Source: Bacteroidota bacterium (GTDB lineage Bacteria > Bacteroidota > Bacteroidia > Sphingobacteriales > Sphingobacteriaceae). Taken from it: DNA of 49,712 nt. The stretch lies in assembly GCA_013287375.1 (NCBI GenBank), contig JABDDX010000008.1, forward strand, positions 1-49,712, read 5' to 3'. A model generated the notes under the pieces. The model had not been told where the DNA came from. It worked only from the letters and a program-made list of their open reading frames with translations, and did no database searches. This document shows positions 32,613 to 39,751 of this stretch, piece after piece. Every line of letters begins with the position of its first letter. The first letter of the stretch is position 1. The translations under genes and the position numbers were made by a program.

Positions 32613-33251
32613 TTGGCATCTAACAATATCAAATTGCTTACAGAAAAAAATATAACCGGTTTTTGTTCCATACATAATGGCACCATTACTAAAGATGGTG
32701 TTAATATTTTTGAGCAACAAAGTGATCTGTCGGGTTTACTGTTGGCAGCCTATCAGCATTTACAATTAACTTATCCTAAGTTTTATAAAATGGATAATTT
32801 AAGCAAACTGGGTTGGTTAGCGGCTGAATTTTTATTGAAAGATACTTTTAACAAAGATGCATATCAGCCTGAAGAAACCGGGGTTATACTGGCTAATGCA
32901 AACAGCAGCTTGGACGATGATGTTAAATATTGGGATAGTATTAAGGATGTGGCAAGTCCCTCCTTATTTGTGTATACCTTGCCTAATATTGTTATTGGCG
33001 AAATTTGTATCCGCAACCATTTTAAAGGCGAACAGGCTTTTTATATTCAGCCTGATTTTGACGCCCAATTTATAGCACAGCAAGTAAATTATTTACTGGA
33101 TAAAAACATAATGCAAGCCTGTATTTGCGGCTGGGTGGATGTTTTTGAACAGGATTATAAAGCAGTTTTGTTTTTGGTTGAAAAGAAAAAGACGGATAAG
33201 TCGGCTATCTTTTCGGCGGAGAGAATGGATGAGATTTTTAATAAAGATTAA
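32613..33251 (+). CDS. Truncated ketosynthase-like protein (N-terminal half only)
   Basis: A 212-residue protein corresponding to the N-terminal half of a ketosynthase fold. PEETGVILANANSSLDDDVKYW and SLFVYTLPNIVIGEICIRN match the region before the nucleophile. Where an active enzyme has xxNAC it has FYIQPDFDAQF, so no catalytic Cys, and both catalytic histidines are absent because the chain ends there. It is not broken: the frame is open with a clean stop. A structural or chain-length partner role for a neighbouring ketosynthase is plausible but unproven. The start is TTG at 32613, because an in-frame stop lies 12 bases upstream and the first Met is near residue 60. Confidence 0.75.
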   Translation: MASNNIKLLTEKNITGFCSIHNGTITKDGVNIFEQQSDLSGLLLAAYQHLQLTYPKFYKMDNLSKLGWLAAEFLLKDTFNKDAYQPEETGVILANANSSLDDDVKYWDSIKDVASPSLFVYTLPNIVIGEICIRNHFKGEQAFYIQPDFDAQFIAQQVNYLLDKNIMQACICGWVDVFEQDYKAVLFLVEKKKTDKSAIFSAERMDEIFNKD

Positions 33252-33275
33252 TTATATATGATTTTGTGTTCCCCC

Positions 33276-33435
33276 TGCCGTCTTTCCCGATTGCGGAAGA
33301 GAGGGCAGGTCGAGCGAAGCAAAGACCGGGTGAGTGATATTGGAGAGGCATTTACGCAAATGCATAGCTAGTTGACTCACCCCGACTACGCTACGCTGGT
33401 CGACCCTCTCTTCGCCTGCGGCGGAAAGAGGGTGA
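33276..33435. repeat. Two family D repeats in opposite orientation
   Basis: One copy at about 33276-33338 reads CCCCCTGCCGTCTTTCCCG... ACCGGGTGAGTG. A second at 33373-33435 reads GACTCACCCCGACTACGCTA... AAAGAGGGTGAATC. GGGTGAGT of the first is the reverse complement of ACTCACCC of the second, so they form a head-to-head pair within the pigment operon between the truncated and the full ketosynthase genes. Confidence 0.75.
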
Positions 33436-33482
33436 ATCCACAAATAATTAATTAATGGATTAGATAACAACGTTTAAACAAT

Positions 33483-34682
33483 ATGAGTTCATCAGTTTAC
33501 ATAGCAGGTGTTGGCGTAATTTCGGCTATCGGTAATAATGTTGCCGAGAACCTTGCTTCGCTTAAAAGTGAGCATGCAGGCATGAGCGACATTACGATGA
33601 TAGATACCATTTATCGTACGCAATTACCCGTTGCAGAAGTAAAATTGAGTAATGATGAACTGGCTGCTTTGGCTGATTTACCTGCAAATATTAGTCGCAC
33701 TACTTTATTAAGTGCTGTTGCCGCGAAAGAGGCTTTAGATGATGCTAATATCCCTGATTTAAATAACTTACGCACTGGTTTTGTATCCGCAAACTCGGTT
33801 GGCGGGATGGATAAAAGCGAAGATTTTTTTGTTAAGTTTTTAGCTGATAATAGCAAAGGCAAGCTAAGGGATATATTCGACCATGAGTGTGGCAGCATGA
33901 CCGAGCTGGTTGCCGATAAATTAGGCATCAGCGATTTTATTACTACGGTTAGTACGGCTTGCTCCTCATCAGCTAACGCGATATTTTACGGTGCCCGATT
34001 GATAAAGAATGATGTACTTGATGTGGTGATCGCTGGTGGTACCGACTCGCTAACCAAATTTACCCTAAACGGCTTTAATACCCTAATGATACTAGATAAA
34101 GAGTTTTGCAAACCCTTTGATGAAAACCGTGAAGGATTGAATTTGGGTGAAGGAGCAGGCTATTTGGTTTTGGTATCAGAAAAAGTGGCTCAGACATTAG
34201 CTAAACAACCATATTGTAAGTTAAGCGGCTATAATAACAGCAACGATGCTTATCATCAAACGGCATCATCGCCGGATGGCACTGGATCCTACCTGGCTAT
34301 GCAGGGCGCTTTGAAGAAAAGCGGTTTGAAAACTACCGATATTGATTACATTAACCTGCACGGTACAGGCACACCCAATAATGATAGCGCCGAAGGCACT
34401 GCTATAAAACGTTTGTTCGGGCCGGATTATCCACTGATGAGTTCTACCAAATCATATACCGGGCATACCCTGGGTGCGAGTGGTGGTATCGAGGCTGTAT
34501 TTTCGGTATTGGCTATTCAGAATAAATTAATCTATCCCAACCTGCGTTTTGAGACCCGTATGGATGAGACACCCTTTGAACCGGTAAAAGAATTAATGAC
34601 CAAGCAGGATATTAAACACGTTATGTCGAACTCGTTTGGCTTTGGCGGCAATTGTACATCACTTATATTTTCGGCTATTTAA
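33483..34682 (+). CDS. Beta-ketoacyl-ACP synthase (FabF-like)
   Basis: A 399-residue condensing enzyme with intact Cys160 (TTVSTACSSSANA), His293 (NLHGTGTPNND) and His328 (SYTGHTLGASGG). The FabF-type LNLGEGAGYLVL loop is present. It is followed 2 bases later by a catalytically dead paralogue, an arrangement like the ketosynthase/chain-length-factor pairs of aryl polyene (ApeO/ApeC) and type II polyketide systems. It probably forms a heterodimer that sets polyene length. Start ATG at 33483. Confidence 0.92.
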   Translation: MSSSVYIAGVGVISAIGNNVAENLASLKSEHAGMSDITMIDTIYRTQLPVAEVKLSNDELAALADLPANISRTTLLSAVAAKEALDDANIPDLNNLRTGFVSANSVGGMDKSEDFFVKFLADNSKGKLRDIFDHECGSMTELVADKLGISDFITTVSTACSSSANAIFYGARLIKNDVLDVVIAGGTDSLTKFTLNGFNTLMILDKEFCKPFDENREGLNLGEGAGYLVLVSEKVAQTLAKQPYCKLSGYNNSNDAYHQTASSPDGTGSYLAMQGALKKSGLKTTDIDYINLHGTGTPNNDSAEGTAIKRLFGPDYPLMSSTKSYTGHTLGASGGIEAVFSVLAIQNKLIYPNLRFETRMDETPFEPVKELMTKQDIKHVMSNSFGFGGNCTSLIFSAI

Positions 34683-34684
34683 TT

Positions 34685-35740
34685 ATGAAAGTATATATCC
34701 GCTCGTCTGCCTGTGTATCGCCACAAAACACGTTTAATTCGGTCGATTTCCTGACTGATATTGTTGAATCAACCGGCACCCGCTTAAAAGCTATTGAACC
34801 TGACTACAAGGAATTTATCGACCCAAAACAGATCAGGCGTATGAGCCATGTAATTAAAATGGGGATTGCCGCTGCCAAAAGCTGTTTGACTCAGGCTGAT
34901 GTGGATATGCCCGGCGCTGTAATTACAGGCACGGCATTGGGCTGTATAGCAGATACCGTTACCTTTTTAACCCGCATAGTTGAGCAGGAAGAAGAAATGC
35001 TGCCACCAACTGCGTTTATACAATCAACCCATAATACTGTTGCCGCGCAGATAGCTTTGATGCTGAAATGCCATAATTACAATAATACGTTTGTACATAA
35101 AGGTATCTCATTTGAAAGCGCCCTGTTTGATGCCATAATGCTTTTAAACGAACAAGAAGCAGACAACATATTGGTTGGCGGGGTTGAAGAAATGGTAGAT
35201 GCCAGCTTTACCGTATTAAGTCGTTTAGGATTATATAAAAGATGGCCGGTATCAAATCTGTCGCTTTACGACACGCCCACCAATGGCACCATAGGCGGCG
35301 AAGGCGCGGCTTTCTTTTTAGCAACCAGCGAAGAGTCGCCGGATAACTTAGCGCAGCTTACAGGGCTTAAATTACTATATAAACCAAAGTCTATTGAGGA
35401 AAGCATTGCTGAGTTTTTAAAATCTCATGAATTGAGTATTGAGGACATCGATCTGATTATAACCGGCAAAAACGGTGATACTAAAAACGATGAGATCTAT
35501 AAGAATTTAAACGATTCCTTTTTCAAAAATAAATCGTTTGCTAATTACAAACACCTTTGCGGTGAGTACGCAACTTCATCATCATTCGCATTGTGGCTGG
35601 CATCTAATATTGTTAAAGGTGGTGTCGTTCCGGAGACGGTAAAAGAGGGTAACTTCGGGGCATTTTCACCTAAAAAAGTTTTGATCTATAATCATTATCA
35701 AGGTAAATATCATTCGTTGATGCTGATTTCGGCTACGTAA
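34685..35740 (+). CDS. Ketosynthase-fold protein without active site (chain-length-factor-like)
   Basis: A 351-residue ketosynthase homologue from the ATG at 34685; an upstream in-frame Met at 34652 would overlap the previous gene and has no family counterpart. All three catalytic positions are changed: the Cys region reads TFVHKGISFESALFDA, the first His motif is replaced by TGKNGDTKND, and the second by HLCGEYATSSSFAL. GEGAAFFLATS keeps the structural loop. It starts 2 bases after its active neighbour, so translation is coupled and a heterodimer is likely. Known chain-length factors lack the Cys but often keep other elements, so the loss here is thorough. Confidence 0.85.
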   Translation: MKVYIRSSACVSPQNTFNSVDFLTDIVESTGTRLKAIEPDYKEFIDPKQIRRMSHVIKMGIAAAKSCLTQADVDMPGAVITGTALGCIADTVTFLTRIVEQEEEMLPPTAFIQSTHNTVAAQIALMLKCHNYNNTFVHKGISFESALFDAIMLLNEQEADNILVGGVEEMVDASFTVLSRLGLYKRWPVSNLSLYDTPTNGTIGGEGAAFFLATSEESPDNLAQLTGLKLLYKPKSIEESIAEFLKSHELSIEDIDLIITGKNGDTKNDEIYKNLNDSFFKNKSFANYKHLCGEYATSSSFALWLASNIVKGGVVPETVKEGNFGAFSPKKVLIYNHYQGKYHSLMLISAT

Positions 35741-35761
35741 GCTTAATATTTTCTATCAAGG

Positions 35762-35833
35762 TGTCATGCTGAGCATAGTCGAAGCATGTGGGTAGGCCTT
35801 TACGCACATGCTTCGACTACGCTCAGCATGACA
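35762..35833. repeat. Family B palindromic repeat
   Basis: TGTCATGCTGAGCATAGTCG on the left pairs with CGACTACGCTCAGCATGACA on the right, with AAGCATGTG/CACATGCTT inside, a stem of about 30 bp with one mismatch. It lies in the convergent gap after the ketosynthase operon, next to paired hairpins. Confidence 0.92.
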
Positions 35834-35847
35834 GCCTTTCACACCCC

Positions 35848-35904
35848 TTGTCTGTGTCCTCACAGACAACTTTCAGAATAATTGCCTGTGAGGACACAGG
35901 CAAT
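35848..35904. repeat. Family G paired hairpins, copy 2 (complementary loops)
   Basis: TTGTCTGTG-TCCT-CACAGACAA (35848-35869) and ATTGCCTGTG-AGGA-CACAGGCAAT (35881-35904) are perfect hairpins. The loops TCCT and AGGA are complementary and CTGTGTCCTCACAG is the reverse complement of CTGTGAGGACACAG, so the two also form one larger inverted repeat. They probably act as a terminator for both convergent operons. Confidence 0.9.
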
Positions 35905-35918
35905 GGATGCAAAATAAC

Positions 35919-36182
35919 TTATTTCTTACCGTGCAGTTGGATATAATCAGCCATAGTGGCTACATCAACCAATGCTTTACGGCCTTCGCGGGGATCTTTA
36001 ATGTCGATGCCGTACTCCTTTTTTAGCAGAACGATCAATTCCAGCGAATCAATAGAATCCAAACCCAAGCCCTCACCAAACAACGGTTCGTTGTCCGCAA
36101 TATCAACAGGCGTTAAATCGGTTAGATTTAAAAATTTTATGATCTGTACTTTCAGTTGTTCTTTTAGCTCTGTCGTTTCCAT
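35919..36182 (-). CDS. Acyl carrier protein
   Basis: An 87-residue carrier protein with phosphopantetheine attachment Ser43 in GLGLDSIDSLELIVLLKKEY. DSIDSLE is the standard DSL-type motif. The ATG at 36182 is preferred; a TTG three codons earlier abuts the permease stop. It is the last gene of the leftward operon (DarA, DarB, BtrH-like, ABC), so it may be the carrier that serves dialkylresorcinol synthesis, like DarC in known clusters, or the substrate carrier for the BtrH-like acyltransferase. Neither can be told from the sequence alone. Confidence 0.92.
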   Translation of the reverse strand: METTELKEQLKVQIIKFLNLTDLTPVDIADNEPLFGEGLGLDSIDSLELIVLLKKEYGIDIKDPREGRKALVDVATMADYIQLHGKK

Positions 36183-36191
36183 TTGCGGCAA

Positions 36192-37469
36192 TTATATCAA
36201 ATTTTTTCTTTTAAGCCCCCAAAAAGTTATTAATTGGAGTACTACGGTTATAATAAATAAAGGGATAATATTGTTTACCACGTCTTTAAGTTTCCCTCCT
36301 TCAAGGAACAGCGAGTAATAAGCCTGCAATGCCCAGTGCATTGGCGAAAAATTAGCGGCCGTTTTAGCAAAGCCTTCCATCGCGAAGCTTGGTACCATTA
36401 AACCACCTATCGCGGCTAATATCACTATGGACACTGCACCAAAGCCATTGGCCTGCTCCTGTGTATCAGCAAAAACACCAACACAAATGGAGTAGCTTAC
36501 TGCGCACCAACCGCATATTACGGTTACGATGATCAAGGCTAATATATCAGATGGTAAGTTCAACGCGGGCAAGCCCAAAAATGGAAATAGCCATATACCC
36601 ATCGAGAATATCACCGCTGCCTGTAGCATGGTAACTGCCAGATAGGTGATCTGTTTGGAGAATATCCCAACCAGATAACTGGTAGGCAATGTTTTTAGCC
36701 TGATAAAACTACCACTTACTTTTTCCCTCACCACACTCCCGCCTAACGACATGATGACGAAGAACATCGCGAAGATAGTCCATGCCGGTACATTGTGCTG
36801 GGTTGCATTTGGTGTGGCGCGCGTACCGTCCTTTGATACCGGGATCTCGTTAATGGCTGTGTTGTTATTCAGCATTTCGTTTTCGAGTTTCTCAGGCAAT
36901 TGCTTTTCGTTGATAGAAAAGTATAAACTTCTCAATGTTTCACGGCTTTCAACCAATTGTAATGCACTTCGGATTCCGCCTTGTACCGATAACCTTAATG
37001 ATTCCTGTAAAATTGGGTTATAGTATAACGTAAGCGGATCAACGTCGCCCACCTTCTTACTACTATCACCCGCCAAGCCGAAACTGGTGAGGGCTTTGCT
37101 CGCTATGTTTTTTGACTTAGCTTCTACCTTACGTGAAAAATCAGATGGGATAATTAAACCCAGCATCGCGTCATTATCGTGCATGGCATCCGCCATTTGT
37201 TGCGCGCTTTTATCTGAAGGCATCAACGACACTTTAAACATGCCTATTTTGCTAATCGATTTGATCAGTTGCTGGCTTGACTGCCCGGTATCGCTATTAC
37301 AAATTAATATGGATAGCTTGTTTTTGTTAACAAGATTGAAAGTGCTGTTTTGGATACTGGTAACGACTACCACCAAAATAATCGGCATCACAAACATGAG
37401 TGATATGCCTACCACATCGCGCAGCAATATCCTTACATCCTTTACAATTGTTGCCCAAAGCTTAAACAT
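36192..37469 (-). CDS. ABC-2 type transporter permease
   Basis: A 425-residue inner-membrane permease: one N-terminal helix (VVGISLMFVMPIILVVVV), a large extracytoplasmic domain (about 40-220), then five C-terminal helices (AWTIFAMFFVIMSLGG to IIPLFIITVVLQLITFW). This is the layout of ABC-2 exporters such as YhhJ or LptG-unlike drug/lipid exporters. Its ATG overlaps the stop of the ATPase gene (TAATG). Its place inside the pigment operon suggests export of the pigment or of an intermediate toward the outer membrane. Confidence 0.9.
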   Translation of the reverse strand: MFKLWATIVKDVRILLRDVVGISLMFVMPIILVVVVTSIQNSTFNLVNKNKLSILICNSDTGQSSQQLIKSISKIGMFKVSLMPSDKSAQQMADAMHDNDAMLGLIIPSDFSRKVEAKSKNIASKALTSFGLAGDSSKKVGDVDPLTLYYNPILQESLRLSVQGGIRSALQLVESRETLRSLYFSINEKQLPEKLENEMLNNNTAINEIPVSKDGTRATPNATQHNVPAWTIFAMFFVIMSLGGSVVREKVSGSFIRLKTLPTSYLVGIFSKQITYLAVTMLQAAVIFSMGIWLFPFLGLPALNLPSDILALIIVTVICGWCAVSYSICVGVFADTQEQANGFGAVSIVILAAIGGLMVPSFAMEGFAKTAANFSPMHWALQAYYSLFLEGGKLKDVVNNIIPLFIITVVLQLITFWGLKRKNLI

Positions 37470-38224
37470 TAGTTTCGGTAATCCTTTCCGGTTAAGTTTA
37501 AAAACAAATGTTCAAGGCTTTCCTGTTTATGGTCTTTCAGCATATTGCGTAAACTGTCTTGCGCTATTATTTTGCCGCCATCAATTAGCGCCACTTGTTG
37601 GCACAAATCTTCAGCTTCGCTTAGTTGGTGCGATGTATAAACAAGCGTAGTACCATTTTTATTTAGTTCGAGCAGGTAATTGATGATGGCATGGCCCGTT
37701 TGCACATCTACCCCAACGGTAGGCTCATCTAAAAACAATATCTCCGGGTTATGGATTACGCCAATGGCTAAATTAACCCTGCGTTTCATCCCACCCGAAA
37801 ACTTTTGAACTTGCTTATCTCTTACTTCTTCCAACCCCAATATATGTAGCAATTCGTCGGTTCTTCTTTTTATGGTTGATTTATTTAAACCTGACCATGC
37901 CCCAAAAAACTCCAGATTTTCAGCCGGACTTAATTCCTGGTAAAAGGAAAAATCTTGTGGTACAAAACCAAATAAGCGGTTGGTAGCACTGTTATTTTGC
38001 TTACCCATTTCATGGCCTAAAAGCTTAACATGGCCGCTATCGGCAGTAAGCAAACCTGTCATCAAACTAATGAGCGTGGTTTTGCCAGCACCATTAGGCC
38101 CAAACAAACCAAAGCGCGCGCCTTTCTCTACCTTTAAATTAAGGCCCGAAAAAGAAACTTCGGCGTTCCCGGGATAATGGAAACCCATGTTTTCAACTTC
38201 TATCGCTAATGGGGTTACTGCCAT
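37469..38224 (-). CDS. ABC transporter ATP-binding protein
   Basis: A 251-residue ATPase with Walker A GPNGAGKTT at 42-50, signature KFSGGMKRRVNLAIG near 143, Walker B ILFLDEPTVGVD near 163 and the switch His in LVYTSHQLSEAEDLC. It partners the adjacent ABC-2 permease, with which it shares one base at the stop/start junction. The start overlaps the end of the BtrH-like gene by 10 bases, so production of acyltransferase and transporter is coupled. Confidence 0.94.
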   Translation of the reverse strand: MAVTPLAIEVENMGFHYPGNAEVSFSGLNLKVEKGARFGLFGPNGAGKTTLISLMTGLLTADSGHVKLLGHEMGKQNNSATNRLFGFVPQDFSFYQELSPAENLEFFGAWSGLNKSTIKRRTDELLHILGLEEVRDKQVQKFSGGMKRRVNLAIGVIHNPEILFLDEPTVGVDVQTGHAIINYLLELNKNGTTLVYTSHQLSEAEDLCQQVALIDGGKIIAQDSLRNMLKDHKQESLEHLFLNLTGKDYRN

Positions 38225-39228
38225 TTTATATTTTTTAGCCTTTCGAAGGCGTTTTTCTCAACTTCAGCAATTTCTATAAGGTAATCGCCCATCTTATTAA
38301 AATCATCCTGACTGCCGATGCGCCCTTTGTATATCCCGGCAGCATGTACCGCGGCTGTGCGCCACATGTCGCCCGCCTGTGTAAATAGTACTGATATTTC
38401 GGCCAATTGGTTGCCCGGCAAATAAGCATCTGCTTCCTGCAAAAACGCCGCGTAAATATACCTGAATCCGCCGCCGCCTGTACCAATCTCCTCCTGCATC
38501 CGCACCATTTGGGCCAAATACAGTTTCGATTTTTCAATCCCTAACTTATCTCGCCACTTCTTTATCTTCTTACCCGTATTTCTGATACCTGATATACCCG
38601 CAAAGCTGCCGGGTATGTTCAGCATGTTATAAACGTTCTTTTTAATGCCGCTTTTAATGGCTTGTTTTATAGTTTCATCAGTAATGATAGCACCTTGTTT
38701 TGGGTAATAGATGTGCCCTTTAGGTGCTAGCGCGCCCTTTGCAAATCGTACCCTTTCTAATTGGTAACTATCCATCACGTTTGTGGTTTCCATAATTGGA
38801 TCACTCACTAAATAGTTGTCTCCTTCCTTACCGTAAACAATCAGGTTATGGGCGTTGAAATGGAAACGGTATTCCTTAGGAAAATAAGGCAGATAGTATA
38901 CCCCTACCTGGCAGCCAACCGGGTTGCCGGCTTCTAAACATTCGTTTAAATAGGATTCGGCTTTTTGTTTGGAGCTGAAGCGTTTACTAACTACAGGTAT
39001 CCCCAACGACTTAGCCGTGCGGTTAAATATATACCCCGGCAGGGTGCGAAACGCGATAGCCGGGCCGTTATTGATCTTAATTAAAGGGATATAAGCAAAA
39101 AACAATCCCGCGCCTATGCCAAAGGCGAGTGGCTCGGTTATTTTACCGTTGGATGCAATGCTTAATAAATTACTGGTAACGCCCGATTCACAATGCGCGC
39201 CCTGACGGTGCTCGAAATCAGTCTTCAT
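38215..39228 (-). CDS. BtrH N-terminal-type / DUF4872 acyltransferase-like protein
   Basis: A 337-residue protein with the BtrH_N pattern: FEHRQGAHCESGVTSNLLS with the probable nucleophile Cys13, then PLAFGIGAGLFFAYIPL. A DUF4872-like C-terminal half contains HNLIVYGKEGDNYLVSDP and IGTGGGGFRYIYAAFLQEA. BtrH transfers an acyl group from a carrier protein to an amine in butirosin synthesis. By analogy this protein could move an aryl-polyene chain from an acyl carrier protein to the dialkylresorcinol hydroxyl, forming the flexirubin ester. This is inference. It overlaps both neighbours (11 bases upstream, 10 downstream), a tightly coupled unit with DarA/DarB and an ABC exporter. Confidence 0.8.
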   Translation of the reverse strand: MKTDFEHRQGAHCESGVTSNLLSIASNGKITEPLAFGIGAGLFFAYIPLIKINNGPAIAFRTLPGYIFNRTAKSLGIPVVSKRFSSKQKAESYLNECLEAGNPVGCQVGVYYLPYFPKEYRFHFNAHNLIVYGKEGDNYLVSDPIMETTNVMDSYQLERVRFAKGALAPKGHIYYPKQGAIITDETIKQAIKSGIKKNVYNMLNIPGSFAGISGIRNTGKKIKKWRDKLGIEKSKLYLAQMVRMQEEIGTGGGGFRYIYAAFLQEADAYLPGNQLAEISVLFTQAGDMWRTAAVHAAGIYKGRIGSQDDFNKMGDYLIEIAEVEKNAFERLKNIKWQ

Positions 39229-39625
39229 GAATGGTCATACTTTTAAGGTCTTCCACCTTTATATTAAACGCCTCGGCGTATTTTTCTAATTTTTGGGTTG
39301 ATAATTTATCGAACACTTCGGGCTTTAAATGCCGTTTGATCTGCCATTTCCAAAAACCCGTATAGCCTGCCAAAATGCTGATGTCCATCAACCGGTATTC
39401 CATAAAAAACAATAGCTGACTGGCTTCTTTATTCAACACTTTTTGTTTTGCTGCCGCGATACGTTTTTCTATATCGCCCCAGGCAACATCAAGCGCAGTT
39501 ATTTTAACATCCCAACCACTGCTTAAAGCCGCCACGTATTTACCCGAACTATCTGTCGCATAACAAAGCTCCTTGGTTATTTTACCAAGCGAACTTAAAT
39601 CCTGCGGTACTTCATCCTTTTTCAT
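39218..39625 (-). CDS. Small protein of unknown function, possible HTH-like C-terminus
   Basis: A 135-residue soluble protein not recognised with certainty. The N-terminal 70 residues are helical with charged stretches (GDIEKRIAAAKQKVLNKEAS). The C-terminal part, SILAGYTGFWKWQIKRHL then KLSTQKLEKYAEAFNIKVED, has the spacing and the closing AEAFNIKVEDL seen in XRE-type helix-turn-helix domains. It could be a regulator of the pigment operon, or a structural partner of the BtrH-like protein whose gene it overlaps by 11 bases. A family C repeat lies just upstream. Confidence 0.6.
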   Translation of the reverse strand: MKKDEVPQDLSSLGKITKELCYATDSSGKYVAALSSGWDVKITALDVAWGDIEKRIAAAKQKVLNKEASQLLFFMEYRLMDISILAGYTGFWKWQIKRHLKPEVFDKLSTQKLEKYAEAFNIKVEDLKSMTIHED

Positions 39626-39653
39626 TATTGCGAACCTTTAACTATTAAACTAT

Positions 39654-39739
39654 CGTCATTGCGAGCGAAGCGTGGCAATCCCAAATTATACAGGGCGGTA
39701 TGCAAAGTCGGGGATTGCCACGCTTCGCTCGCAATGACG
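39654..39739. repeat. Family C palindromic repeat (CGTCATTGCGAG...CTCGCAATGACG)
   Basis: CGTCATTGCGAGCGAAGCGT and ACGCTTCGCTCGCAATGACG are perfect reverse complements, extended inward by GGCAATCCC and GGGATTGCC. The stem is about 29 bp with a loop near 28 bases. It lies between the darB-like gene and the small gene within one leftward operon. Confidence 0.92.
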
Positions 39740-39751
39740 CTGTATTTTGTG

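Noticed and set aside
34652..34684. Upstream Met start for the inactive ketosynthase
   Set aside because: It lies inside the previous gene and adds residues without counterpart in the family; the ATG at 34685 fits the first beta strand.
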